DNA of 64,000 nucleotides from assembly GCF_019429565.1 (NCBI RefSeq), contig NZ_JAHXSA010000002.1:217536-281535 (forward strand), read 5' to 3'. Positions 17,863-26,014 of the stretch are shown in pieces. The position numbers were made by a program, and so were the translations under genes. How positions within the stretch are numbered: position 1 is the first letter of the stretch; the number at the start of each line of letters is the position of its first letter. This DNA comes from Schaalia sp. ORNL0103 (lineage in GTDB: Bacteria > Actinomycetota > Actinomycetes > Actinomycetales > Actinomycetaceae). Under the pieces are notes generated by a model that was not told the origin of the DNA, did not search any database, and worked only from the letters and a program-made list of their open reading frames with translations.

Positions 17863-18351
17863 TTATGGGAAGTCACGGAAGGTGAATGTGGGGTCTGGGT
17901 CAAAGCAGAAGGTTGCTTTTCCTGGGTTGGGGGTGAACCAGACGATGTCGGAGTGGGCTTCTTTCAGGGTGAAGGTGCCGACCCCCTCGACGGTGATGCT
18001 GTCACCCCGGTGTAGGTCTTTGGCCTGGCCGATTAAGTCGTAGTGGTCATAACCGGTGAGTGCTGACAAGCCGAAGGAGCCGAGTTGGCGTCCCATGGAG
18101 ACTTTTCCTGTTATGCCAACGAAAACGAGGCGCCCATCGGAGAGTGTTCCCAATTTCATGGATCGTTGCTTGTCGTATTGGGTGAGGTAGTACTTGCCGG
18201 TGCAGGCGTCGCCCTCGGTTTTTTCTTTCCAGTCCCAGGAGTAGGCGATGTGTGCGTAGGTCCAGGGGACGACGAACGCCAGGATGAGGACGGCCACGAC
18301 GATGGTGCGGACGCCTGCGGGTCTGCGTGTGCGTGCAGGTGTGGTGCTCAT
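17863..18351 (-). CDS. Small membrane-anchored protein, tandem paralogue 2 (putative immunity)
   Basis: 162 residues from the ATG at 18351. Same design as its neighbours: N-terminal membrane segment, the ACTGKYYLTQYDKQRS block, SMGRQLGSFGLSA, then the conserved C-terminus ending DPDPTF. It is closest to paralogue 3 in the middle region. Separated from paralogue 1 by 43 bp that also retain sequence similarity to the other spacers (GAGTTTGTTATGGG). Confidence 0.7.
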   Translation of the reverse strand: MSTTPARTRRPAGVRTIVVAVLILAFVVPWTYAHIAYSWDWKEKTEGDACTGKYYLTQYDKQRSMKLGTLSDGRLVFVGITGKVSMGRQLGSFGLSALTGYDHYDLIGQAKDLHRGDSITVEGVGTFTLKEAHSDIVWFTPNPGKATFCFDPDPTFTFRDFP

Positions 18352-18394
18352 GGTTGTGCTTCTGTGTTGAAGGTTGTCAGCGTCGCTGCGTTCG

Positions 18395-18877
18395 TTACGG
18401 GTAGCTCTGTTTGGTGAATGTGGGGTCTGGGTCAAAGCAGAATGTTGCTTTCCCTGGGTTCGGGGTGAACCAGACGATGTCTGAATGGGCTTCCTTGAGG
18501 GTGAAGGTGCCGACCCCGTCAATGGTGGCGCTGTCGCCGCGGTGAAGATTTCTAGCGCTTCCGAGGGTGTCGGAGTGGTCGTTGTCGTCGAATGCTGACA
18601 CACCGAAGGAGCCGATCTGGCGTCCCATGGAGACTTCTCCGGAGATGCCGACCAAAACGACGCGTCCATCGGAGAGCGTTCCCAGTTCTAAGGATCGTTG
18701 CTTGTCGTATGGGGTGAGGTAGTACTTGCCGGTGCAGGCGTCGTCTGTGGATTGTTCTTTCCAGTCCCAGGAGTAGGCGATGTGTGCGTAGGTCCAGGGG
18801 ATGGCGAACGCCAGGACGAGGACGGCCACGACGAGGGCGCGGATGCGTGCGCGTGTGCGTGTGGGTCTGTTGCTCAT
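18395..18877 (-). CDS. Small membrane-anchored protein, tandem paralogue 3 (putative immunity)
   Basis: 160 residues with N-terminus MSNRPTRTRARIRALVV, one membrane segment, ACTGKYYLTPYDKQRS and the shared C-terminus. The ~100 bp encoding that C-terminus are almost identical to those of the other copies, while the centre varies. This pattern fits repeated duplication with local homogenization. Confidence 0.7.
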   Translation of the reverse strand: MSNRPTRTRARIRALVVAVLVLAFAIPWTYAHIAYSWDWKEQSTDDACTGKYYLTPYDKQRSLELGTLSDGRVVLVGISGEVSMGRQIGSFGVSAFDDNDHSDTLGSARNLHRGDSATIDGVGTFTLKEAHSDIVWFTPNPGKATFCFDPDPTFTKQSYP

Positions 18878-18905
18878 GGGTGTGCTTCTGTGGTGGTTGC
18901 TGGCG

Positions 18906-19406
18906 TCAGTGGCCTTGTTGTGCGAAGTTGTTCAATGTGAATGTGGGGTCTGGGTTGAAGCAGAACAGTGCTTTTCCTGGGTTGGGGGTGAACCAGACGA
19001 TGTCTGAGTGGGCTTCCTTGAGGGTGAAGGTACCGACCCCTTCGATGGTGGCGCTGTCGCCCCGATGGAGGCCTTTTGCCTGGCCGAGTGGGGCAGATCT
19101 ATCAGTGTCCGTACTGACGGACAATCCGAAAGAGGCGATTTCGCGTCCCATGGAAACTTCTCCTGTGCTGCCCATGTAAACCGTACGTCCATCAGAAAGG
19201 GTGCCCAGGGAAATGGTTCGCTCCTTATCGTATTGGGTGACGTAGTACTTGCCGGTGCAGGCGTCGCCCTCGGTTTTTTCTTTCCAGGGCCAGGAGTAAG
19301 CGATGTGCGCGTAGGTCCAGGGGATGACGAACGCCAGGACGAGGACGGCCACGACGACGGCTCGGATGAGTGCGGGTGTGCGTGTGCGTGCGGGTCTGAT
19401 GCTCAT
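18906..19406 (-). CDS. Small membrane-anchored protein, tandem paralogue 4 (putative immunity)
   Basis: 166 residues from the ATG at 19406, which overlaps the end of the protease gene by four bases (stop at 19403-19405), so the two are likely co-translated. Same layout as the other three copies; the C-terminus differs at the end (LNNFAQQGH). Being directly coupled to the protease gene, this copy is the best candidate for the cognate partner. Confidence 0.72.
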   Translation of the reverse strand: MSIRPARTRTPALIRAVVVAVLVLAFVIPWTYAHIAYSWPWKEKTEGDACTGKYYVTQYDKERTISLGTLSDGRTVYMGSTGEVSMGREIASFGLSVSTDTDRSAPLGQAKGLHRGDSATIEGVGTFTLKEAHSDIVWFTPNPGKALFCFNPDPTFTLNNFAQQGH

Positions 19407-20725
19407 GGGATGAACCCCACGGTCACATCGCCATAGTTGGCGTAGAACTCTTCCCAGCTGATCGTGAAGGTTGCTCCCGTTCTGCCGCCACTGCCACCGC
19501 TGCGATTGTTGTGGCCCCATGGGTTGATGAGAGTCACGCCGTTCTCATCCGCTGCGGCCACCGTGTAGACGTGGCTGGAAGCGATCTTGATATTCTCTTG
19601 GTTGCCGTCGGCTGTAACCTGTGCATCTCCGGCGAAGAGGCTGGATTCGGCGACGACTGGATGCCCCGAGTTAATCGCCGCAATGGTCTTATCTTTAATG
19701 ATTCCACGATAGGCACTAACGTTCACGAGAGGGATCCCCGGAATGCCGGAGATTTTCTGCATGGTGATTGCTGAGAAGCTCGCCGACGCTCCTGCGTGGG
19801 GGAACATGCTCTTCGTTCCTCCATCGTGGGACTGAATGAAGGCTTTCTCGAAGACGGAAGCGAGATCCGCCTTGGGCGTTCTCCCGGCTGTGTCGCCATA
19901 CAGCATGACGTCCTGGACGAATACGCGCTTTTCGTTTCTCCCGTATCCCGGGAAATCCACGAAGTACCCGTCGATCTTTCCTTGTGCGTTGTAGTGCGGC
20001 GTGACCAGGCTCGCCAGGTATTTGCGGCCCTCCTCGGTCTGGTTATAAGCATTCAGGGTGGACAATAGATGGCAGTCGCCGATGTGGCCCTGATCGATAT
20101 TAAACAGTGGCTTCGATGGATCCTTCAGGCGCTTGTGGATGTCCTCGAGCTCCTGTTGCGACATCATGCGCGTGTCTCCGAGGTCTACGTCGTCCATTTT
20201 TCCATCGCCATCGATGTCGATGTGGTTGTGATCCTCGGGAGTGAAGTAGAGGGCTTCTTTCAAAGAAGCAGCGGTATTGAGGGCCTCGTTTGAGAGCAAG
20301 CCCTTTACGATGCTGTACAAAAACCCCAGTTCTGCCAGTTTCTTCTTGTATTCCTCCCAGCGCGCTTTGTTATTGAGGAAGGAGAGTGGCTGAAAGTCAT
20401 CCCACAGGTCATCTGCCTGCCCCCGGATGGAATCGACCTTCTGCTTCGCTTCTTCGAGCTTGAAGTAGTAATTCTTCAGTGCATCTGCTGCCTGGAGGGT
20501 TCCATCGCTCCAGCGGATGAGCTCGGGTAGTTCCTTGTTCTTGCTGTCGATGAAGGCGACTTTGGCCGCACCTTGCCAGTCTGCGAGGGCGATGGTCAAT
20601 GTGGAGATGTCGTCGTGGAGCGATTTAATGTCTCGTGACCGGTTGCGCATTTCGTTTTGGCACGCCCAGATAGATCCGAGATCGCCAGGAAGCTGAGGAA
20701 ATAAATATGCGAGTGGTGAATGCAT
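19403..20725 (-). CDS. WXG/coiled-coil calpain-like cysteine protease (putative T7SS effector)
   Basis: 440 residues from the ATG at 20725. Residues 1-150 are helical with a WQG at 50-52, resembling WXG100/LXG-type export domains. Residues 165-184 contain a calcium-binding-like DIDGDGKMDDVD. The C-terminal half looks like a C2 (calpain) protease: Cys218 in QGHIGDCHLLS, His385 in SSHVYTV and Asn401 in INPWG, in the right order and spacing. No signal peptide. Preceded by a small WXG100-like gene and followed by four membrane-anchored paralogues. I infer a T7SS-exported toxic protease with immunity genes; activity is not shown by sequence alone. Confidence 0.75.
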   Translation of the reverse strand: MHSPLAYLFPQLPGDLGSIWACQNEMRNRSRDIKSLHDDISTLTIALADWQGAAKVAFIDSKNKELPELIRWSDGTLQAADALKNYYFKLEEAKQKVDSIRGQADDLWDDFQPLSFLNNKARWEEYKKKLAELGFLYSIVKGLLSNEALNTAASLKEALYFTPEDHNHIDIDGDGKMDDVDLGDTRMMSQQELEDIHKRLKDPSKPLFNIDQGHIGDCHLLSTLNAYNQTEEGRKYLASLVTPHYNAQGKIDGYFVDFPGYGRNEKRVFVQDVMLYGDTAGRTPKADLASVFEKAFIQSHDGGTKSMFPHAGASASFSAITMQKISGIPGIPLVNVSAYRGIIKDKTIAAINSGHPVVAESSLFAGDAQVTADGNQENIKIASSHVYTVAAADENGVTLINPWGHNNRSGGSGGRTGATFTISWEEFYANYGDVTVGFIP

Positions 20726-20738
20726 GGCTGCCTCGTTT

Positions 20739-21005
20739 CTACAGCTTTGAGAAGATCGACTTGAAGGTCTCGGCGATCTCGTCGTCCATGTCCTCGGTAG
20801 CCTGCGCTGTGTCGCGCAGCGCGCCTGAGGTCTTGTCGAGCCAATGTTTTGCAGCATCCGAGTGGGTGCGATACATGGTGGTGAAGTAGCCGAGGGCGGA
20901 AGAGACAGCGTCGTCGCCGCAGTCGAGGAAAAGGCTTGGCTTCTGAAGTTTGAACTCGGACATGTTGTCAGAGAGCTGGTGTACCGTGTCCGCCGCGGAG
21001 CGCAC
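20739..21005 (-). CDS. WXG100-like small protein, apparently frameshifted at the 5' end
   Basis: 88 residues from a GTG at 21005 (VRSAADTVHQLSDNM…), all helical, matching WXG100-type partners in size and pattern although the central WXG is not obvious. A strong Shine-Dalgarno AAGGAGG and ATG at 21034 lie upstream in another frame and encode MSDFQMDTEK. One extra base in the A4 run at 21004-21007 would join the two into a 98-residue protein with a typical WXG100 N-terminus. Either a real frameshift, a sequencing error, or use of the GTG. The gene ends 13 bp before the protease start. Confidence 0.7.
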   Translation of the reverse strand: MRSAADTVHQLSDNMSEFKLQKPSLFLDCGDDAVSSALGYFTTMYRTHSDAAKHWLDKTSGALRDTAQATEDMDDEIAETFKSIFSKL

Positions 21006-21346
21006 TTTTCCGTGTCCATCTGAAAATCGCTCATGACATCCTCCTTGATGTTGTGCTTAACAGACGGACTTTAGTGGGGGAGAGCACAATATGCAAATCT
21101 CGGGTGAAGGGACTATGCGTGTTGCTGTGCTGCCCAGCTGGACATCAGACCGTGGTGCCTCCTGTTGATCCGTTTGGCGTCCGTACTGTGTCCAGGACGT
21201 TGCCTCTGGGCCTGCGGTGGCCCCTAGCCTTCGGAGGCTCACTGTTGGGCCTGACCATTGTGAGTTGGTGTCGCGCTGGGCCGCTGTTCCTTGGTGTCCG
21301 AGCCTCACTGTTGAACGCCGTGGTGCCCGACGCCGGGGGTGGTGTG

Positions 21347-21420
21347 GGGGTTTTGCACTACACGAGGTCCTCTGACAGCGTGTCGCCGGCGTGTCGCACC
21401 CTCATGTAGTGCAATTCCCC
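21347..21420. repeat. Stem-loop element with conserved loop, copy 1
   Basis: Arms 21353-21367 and 21400-21414 pair over 15 bp with one mismatch, framed by G- and C-runs. The loop contains GCGTGTCGCCGGC…TGTCG (21378-21399), found again with two substitutions at 33895-33916 inside a hairpin with different stem letters. Non-coding; function unknown. Confidence 0.6.
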
Positions 21421-21450
21421 CCGCCCCGCAGGCTGTCTGAGGGGAGTGGC

Positions 21451-21525
21451 GCCCAAAATGCAGACCACCTCGCCAAAAAACGGTGAAAAAGGACTGTTTT
21501 GGGTGAAGTGGTCTGCATTTTGGGC
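21451..21525. repeat. Long A-rich-loop hairpin
   Basis: Perfect 18-bp arms (21451-21468 with 21508-21525) that continue imperfectly inward to an A-rich loop. It lies 31 bp after the preceding stem-loop. The whole 21035-21720 interval holds these structures and no credible gene. Confidence 0.6.
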
Positions 21526-21720
21526 AACTCGGAGGGTAAAAACTGCTCGCGTACACGTCGGCGGGAATGTCGAGGTACTCGCAAACCAACAACAAGCTGA
21601 GCGCTCGCACGTAAGCCCCTGTGCATGCGCGTTAACCCCTAGATACGCGCTCAAACCCCTAGACGTGTGTGTGGGCGGTGCTGCACCAACGAGGAAAACA
21701 AAGAGCCAAGAAGGCAACGA

Positions 21721-21750
21721 AAAAGCGTGACACCTTCGTGGTGTCACGCT
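21721..21750 (-). terminator. Terminator of the small membrane protein gene
   Basis: 10-bp perfect stem (21726-21735 with 21741-21750) followed on the minus strand by TTTTT; 43 bp after the stop codon. Confidence 0.85.
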
Positions 21751-21792
21751 GGCGGGGGTGGGGCGCGTGTCGTTCACACGCCCCGCATTAGC

Positions 21793-22011
21793 TCAGGCGC
21801 GGGTGCGAGCGATCGAGAGAAGAGCGGGGGAAACGATCAGGGCGGTCAGAGCGATGACGATCGCGAAGACGACCGACGCGACGGAAGCAACCTGAAGGGC
21901 AGCGAACACGCCGAGGCCCGCGAGGACAACGATCAGAGCGATGAGAACGGAAGCCGAGGCGGTGGCCTGGGACATGGTGGGGGCGGTTTCAGCCTTGACG
22001 ATCTGGTTCAT
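21793..22011 (-). CDS. Small two-helix membrane protein
   Basis: 72 residues from an ATG with Shine-Dalgarno AAGGAGA. A polar N-terminus (MNQIVKAETAPTMSQ) precedes two hydrophobic helices (VLIALIVVLAGLGVFAAL and VVFAIVIALTALIVS). Monocistronic with its own terminator. No family recognised; it may be a stress-type small membrane protein. Confidence 0.65.
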   Translation of the reverse strand: MNQIVKAETAPTMSQATASASVLIALIVVLAGLGVFAALQVASVASVVFAIVIALTALIVSPALLSIARTRA

Positions 22012-22308
22012 GGGGTTCTCCTTATGAGTGTCTTCGCGCGGAAGCACGAAGCGCGCCCCGCACGCCAGCGTGTTTGTGGACCTGTTGGCCCGTGCCGCCC
22101 GGGTGGGCGACGGCATCAAAAAAGGGGGCTGACTCGTGGTCGCCCCCCTTGGTGCAGTCACAATTCTACGCGGATTCCACCGCTCGGTCTATACCGCACA
22201 AGCACTTGTAAGGCATGGCACAGGCATCGTAAAAAGCTGTTAAAGCTCTGTTTTATCAACGAAAAAGGCATGCGTGAAGATCAGTGGAAAACATGTCAGT
22301 TCGTGCAA

Positions 22309-22341
22309 GTGTGCCCGAGTGGGGACTCCACCCGGGCACAC
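22309..22341 (-). terminator. Terminator of cspA
   Basis: Inverted repeat 22309-22317 with 22333-22341, extendable past one mismatch, immediately after the cspA stop. Confidence 0.6.
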
Positions 22342-22345
22342 AGTG

Positions 22346-22555
22346 TCACTCGGCTCGTGCCACATTCATAGCTTGGAGGCCCTTTGGTCCTTCAATCGCC
22401 TCATATTCGACCTTCTCGCCCTCTAGAAGAGTGCGGCGCCCAGATTGGCCGATGATGTTTGAATAGTGCACGAAGACGTCGCCGGATTCGTCATCAGGAG
22501 TGATGAATCCGAAGCCTTTGGCGTCGTTGAACCACTTGATGGTCCCGGTAGCCAT
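22346..22555 (-). CDS. cspA: Cold-shock domain protein
   Basis: 69-residue single cold-shock domain that binds single-stranded RNA/DNA. RNP1 KGFGFI and RNP2 DVFVHY are intact. The start ATG is followed by [14 protein letters not shown] long upstream untranslated region (about 190 bp to the next gene) fits post-transcriptional control as known for csp genes. Confidence 0.95.
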   Translation of the reverse strand: MATGTIKWFNDAKGFGFITPDDESGDVFVHYSNIIGQSGRRTLLEGEKVEYEAIEGPKGLQAMNVARAE

Positions 22556-22754
22556 GGGCCCTCCTTCGTGTTCGCCCCAACGCTGGGGCACCGTTCGGCC
22601 CCGTCTGCGGAGTCGACATGGTCCCGTTGCCCCTGCCCGGCATCGATGCCCCCCGGACTGGGCGTGCGGAATCACAGTTATACGGTACCGCACTCGCGGC
22701 GAAAATGTGGCTGACCTGCACAATCGTGACGAAGAAGTTTTCCGCGTGACGACG

Positions 22755-23555
22755 CTACTTAACTCCACTCAGTCGAACCGGAACGATCGCCTGCACGTCC
22801 TCTCCCTCGAAGGCGACGTTGCCGATCGCCACGTCTACGCCGAACACGCTCGCGAGGGTGTCCGCGTTCATGACGGAGGACGCCGGACCCACCACGGCCT
22901 CGTGAGTGGAGGAGAAGAGCGCGACCTGGTCCGCGACGCGCAGGGCGTGCGCCGGGTAGTGCGTGTTCATGATGACGGCGAGGCCTCGGTCCCGCACAAG
23001 GCGCTCGAGGAGTCCCAGGACGATGAGCTGGTTGCGGAAATCGAGGCCGGTCTCCGGCTCGTCGAGCACGAGGATGCGCGGGTCGGCGACGAGGGCGCGG
23101 GCGATGAGGATCATCTGGAACTGGCCGCCCGACATGGTCGCGCAGGGCATCTCGGCCAGGTGGGAGGCGCCCACCTCGTCGAGGACGTCGCGAGCCATGC
23201 GTTCCTCGCGCGCTCCGGGCTGTGCGAGGGTGCGCATGTGCGGGGCTCGCCCGACCATCACCATCTCGAGGCCGGTGAGCGCCACGTTCGATGCGTTGCG
23301 GGCCTGCGGCACGTAGGACAGGACGCGGCCCAGTGCGCGGGTTGACATCGACGAAATGGGGGTGCCGTCGATGAGTGTGTGCCCGCTGTCCCACTTCTGC
23401 AGGCCGATCATGGTGCGCAGCAGCGTCGTCTTGCCGGCGCCGTTGGGCCCTAGGATGGCCAGGAGTGAGCGCTCGGGCACCTCGAAGGACACGTTTGTCA
23501 GGATTGGGGAGGGGGCGCCCGGGTATGTGAAGGTCGCGTTTTCGACGCTGATCAT
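22755..23555 (-). CDS. ABC importer ATP-binding protein (iron/siderophore/cobalamin type)
   Basis: 266 residues: Walker [10 protein letters not shown], signature MSGGQFQMI, Walker [12 protein letters not shown]. FecE/BtuD-like. The ATG overlaps the permease stop (ATGA). It energizes uptake by the permease and lipoprotein upstream. Confidence 0.93.
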   Translation of the reverse strand: MISVENATFTYPGAPSPILTNVSFEVPERSLLAILGPNGAGKTTLLRTMIGLQKWDSGHTLIDGTPISSMSTRALGRVLSYVPQARNASNVALTGLEMVMVGRAPHMRTLAQPGAREERMARDVLDEVGASHLAEMPCATMSGGQFQMILIARALVADPRILVLDEPETGLDFRNQLIVLGLLERLVRDRGLAVIMNTHYPAHALRVADQVALFSSTHEAVVGPASSVMNADTLASVFGVDVAIGNVAFEGEDVQAIVPVRLSGVK

Positions 23556-24580
23556 CGCGCTCCTCCCGTCCGGCGCAGCAGCACGATAAAGAAGGGGGCG
23601 CCGATGATGGCCGTCAGGATCGAAATGGGAATTTCCGAGGCCGACAGGGATCGTGCGAGCGTGTCGATGACGATCATGAGTGCCGACCCGAGCAGCAGCG
23701 ACACGGGGATGACCGCGCGGTTGTTCTGTCCGCACAGCATGCGCGCGCAGTGCGGCACGAGCAGGCCGACCCAGCCGACCTGGCCGCACATCGAAATGAC
23801 CGAGGCCGTGATGACCGTCGACGCGACGATGAGGATCGCGCGCATGAGGGAGACGTTGACGCCGGCTGAGCGGGCCTCGTCCTCCGAGAGGGAGAGGATG
23901 TTGAGCTGCCAGCGCAGCGCCACGATGACGACGACGCCGGCAATGATGAACGGGGCGCCCAGCGCGATCTGGTGGTAGGTGACCGCGGCGAGGGAACCCA
24001 TGAGCCAGTAGGTGATCTCCGGGAGCTGGCTCGTGGGGTCGGCGGTGAGCTTGAGGAGTGAGAGGACCGCGTTTGCCAGGGCGGAGACGATGACGCCGCC
24101 GAGCACGAGCGTGATGACATTGAAAGAACCCGTGCGTGTGCGTGAAATCGCCGTCGTGAAAGCCATCGTCGCCAGGCCCGCGACGAGCGCCGCGGCCTGC
24201 ACGCCGATCAGGTTCCAGTCCAGCAACAGGGCGATGACCGCGCCGACGCACGTGCCCGCCGCGACGCCCAGGGTGTCCGGTGTGGCCAGGGGATTGGAGA
24301 AGAGCGACTGGAACGAGGCGCCGGCAACCGACAGGCCCCCGCCGATCAGGATCGCCACGATGATGCGCGGCGCTCGCAGGTCAAACACGACCGAGTTGAC
24401 GCGTGGGGGCACCGCCGGGCCTCCCCAGAACCGCGCGCGCAGCGCCGCGACCACGTCCTCCAGGGACACGGAAAAACGGCCGATCAGCATGGCTGCCGCC
24501 GCGCACACGACGATGAGGGCGATCAGCGTGGGGACCACCCACACGCGCAGTCGCCCGTTCCTGGTCAGTACAGACTTCAT
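23552..24580 (-). CDS. FecCD-type ABC permease
   Basis: 342 residues with about ten membrane helices and FecCD landmarks (GASFQSLFSNPLATPDTLGV, CGQVGWVGLLVPHCARMLCG). The start at 24580 follows GAGAGGACATC. Probably forms a homodimer, because only one permease gene is present. Confidence 0.93.
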   Translation of the reverse strand: MKSVLTRNGRLRVWVVPTLIALIVVCAAAAMLIGRFSVSLEDVVAALRARFWGGPAVPPRVNSVVFDLRAPRIIVAILIGGGLSVAGASFQSLFSNPLATPDTLGVAAGTCVGAVIALLLDWNLIGVQAAALVAGLATMAFTTAISRTRTGSFNVITLVLGGVIVSALANAVLSLLKLTADPTSQLPEITYWLMGSLAAVTYHQIALGAPFIIAGVVVIVALRWQLNILSLSEDEARSAGVNVSLMRAILIVASTVITASVISMCGQVGWVGLLVPHCARMLCGQNNRAVIPVSLLLGSALMIVIDTLARSLSASEIPISILTAIIGAPFFIVLLRRTGGAR

Positions 24581-24625
24581 GATGTCCTCTCCCCGACGCG
24601 CGCCGGGAGTAAAGCGCAAAAGGGA

Positions 24626-24660
24626 CCCCGGCCTCGTTGATAGGGGAGACGAGGCCGGGG
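24626..24660 (-). terminator. Intra-operon hairpin between binding protein and permease genes
   Basis: 12-bp arms CCCCGGCCTCGT/ACGAGGCCGGGG, followed on the minus strand by a short T-run. It should let the binding-protein gene be expressed above the permease and ATPase. Confidence 0.6.
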
Positions 24661-24667
24661 CCAGGTG

Positions 24668-25804
24668 TCAGGACGCGGAGTCCGGGTTGATGATGCGCTG
24701 AGCCTGCTCGTCCGTGAGCGTGAAGTTGTACATCTTCTGGTAGTAGTCCTTCGTCATCGACACCAGGTCAACGTCGGAGAACTGCTCCGGGTACAGGGAG
24801 GCTCCGATCCAGTTCGCCACGATCGGGGAATCCGGGTTGGGGGTGAACCAGTTCCACATGCCCAGGCCGGTGGAGTAGACGCGGCCGGACTTCACGGAGC
24901 TGAGGGTGGACAGGTCCACGCCCTCGACCGAGTTCGTCAGGACGGTGTTCGCCGTCATGTTCGACATGCCCTTGCCGGTGACGAGGAGGACCTGGGGGTC
25001 CCATGTGAGGACCTGCTCGAAGGTGACGGGCGTGTGCGAGGTGTCGGTGTCGCGCGTGACGTTCGTGTAGTTCAGCGAGTCGGCCCATTCGTTCGTGAAC
25101 CAGCCGTCCTTGCCGCCCGCGACTGCGAGCTGGCCGTCGGCCGCGCCCATGAGCACCATCGTCGAGACCTTCTGGTCCTCGGGAACCTTCGCGGTGCGCG
25201 CGCGGGCGTCGGCGACGAGGTCCTTGCCGAGCGCGATCTTGTCGGCCATGTGGCCGTCCTCGTTGAAGACGTCCTCGAGGAGCTCCATCCACTCCGCGTA
25301 GGTCTCCGAGGGGTTGCCCAGTGTCGTGAAGCCGACGGCCGGGATGCCGGCCTTGCGGAACATTTCGCCGTGTTCCTTGTTGAAGGCGTTGTAGAAGACG
25401 ACGTCGACGTTCAGGTTCAGGAGGGCCTCGGCGTTGAGCTCGCCCTTGTCGTAGTAGCTGGTGTCAACCTGCATCATTTCGGGCGCCATCTCGGCGGCGA
25501 TCGTCTGGCTCATGGCCTTGACGCGTGCGGCGCTCATGCCCACCAGGTAGGGGGCCTTGCCGTCGAAGTAGGCCAGGTAGGTGGATTCGATCGGGATCTG
25601 GTCGATGGCGACGCGGGTGATCTTCTCGGGCAGGACGACCTCGTTGCCCGCGTGGTCGGTGATCGTGCGCGTCGACGAGGTCGAGGCCTCCTGGGTGGTC
25701 TGCTCCGACTGGCTGGTGGCGGAGCCGGAGCCGCCTGCGCAGGCGGTGAGGGCAAGGGTGGCGGTGGCCAGGATTGCGGTCAGGGTGGCGAGGCGGGTTT
25801 TCAT
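24668..25804 (-). CDS. Iron/heme-type ABC substrate-binding lipoprotein
   Basis: 378 residues; signal peptide with lipobox LTACAGG, a Ser/Thr/Gln linker and a FecB/BtuF-like periplasmic-binding fold (TRVAIDQIPIESTYLAYFDG near the start). First gene of the three-gene importer. The exact ligand (ferric siderophore, heme or cobalamin) cannot be told, but the promoter has a half-matching iron box. Confidence 0.9.
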   Translation of the reverse strand: MKTRLATLTAILATATLALTACAGGSGSATSQSEQTTQEASTSSTRTITDHAGNEVVLPEKITRVAIDQIPIESTYLAYFDGKAPYLVGMSAARVKAMSQTIAAEMAPEMMQVDTSYYDKGELNAEALLNLNVDVVFYNAFNKEHGEMFRKAGIPAVGFTTLGNPSETYAEWMELLEDVFNEDGHMADKIALGKDLVADARARTAKVPEDQKVSTMVLMGAADGQLAVAGGKDGWFTNEWADSLNYTNVTRDTDTSHTPVTFEQVLTWDPQVLLVTGKGMSNMTANTVLTNSVEGVDLSTLSSVKSGRVYSTGLGMWNWFTPNPDSPIVANWIGASLYPEQFSDVDLVSMTKDYYQKMYNFTLTDEQAQRIINPDSAS

Positions 25805-25838
25805 TGGGTCCTCTCGTGTTTTTGGGATTATGAGGGAG

Positions 25839-25870
25839 ATGCTACACAAAATTAGGTGTTCCTCACAAGG
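25839..25870 (-). promoter_or_regulatory. Promoter with possible DtxR/IdeR box for the ABC importer
   Basis: Minus strand: -35 TTGTGA (25863-25868) and -10 TAGCAT (25839-25844) with an 18-bp spacer. The 19 bp at 25852-25870 match the iron-repressor consensus at 11 of 19 positions, with one complete half-site ACCTAA. Confidence 0.4.
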
Positions 25871-26014
25871 GTGAGTGCGGCATTATGACACGGTGTTTTT
25901 TCCTTGGGTCGTGTAGAGGTTTTCGCGGTGTCGATGTGCGTGTTTCTCGGACGCAGATGAGCATGCTCGTTTTTATCCTGACGTCGTTAGGTGGATGTGC
26001 GTGGAAGGAGCATC

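Noticed and set aside
21053..21409. 118-codon plus-strand frame in the intergenic region
   Set aside because: No ribosome site, no recognisable domain, and it runs into the stem-loop element.
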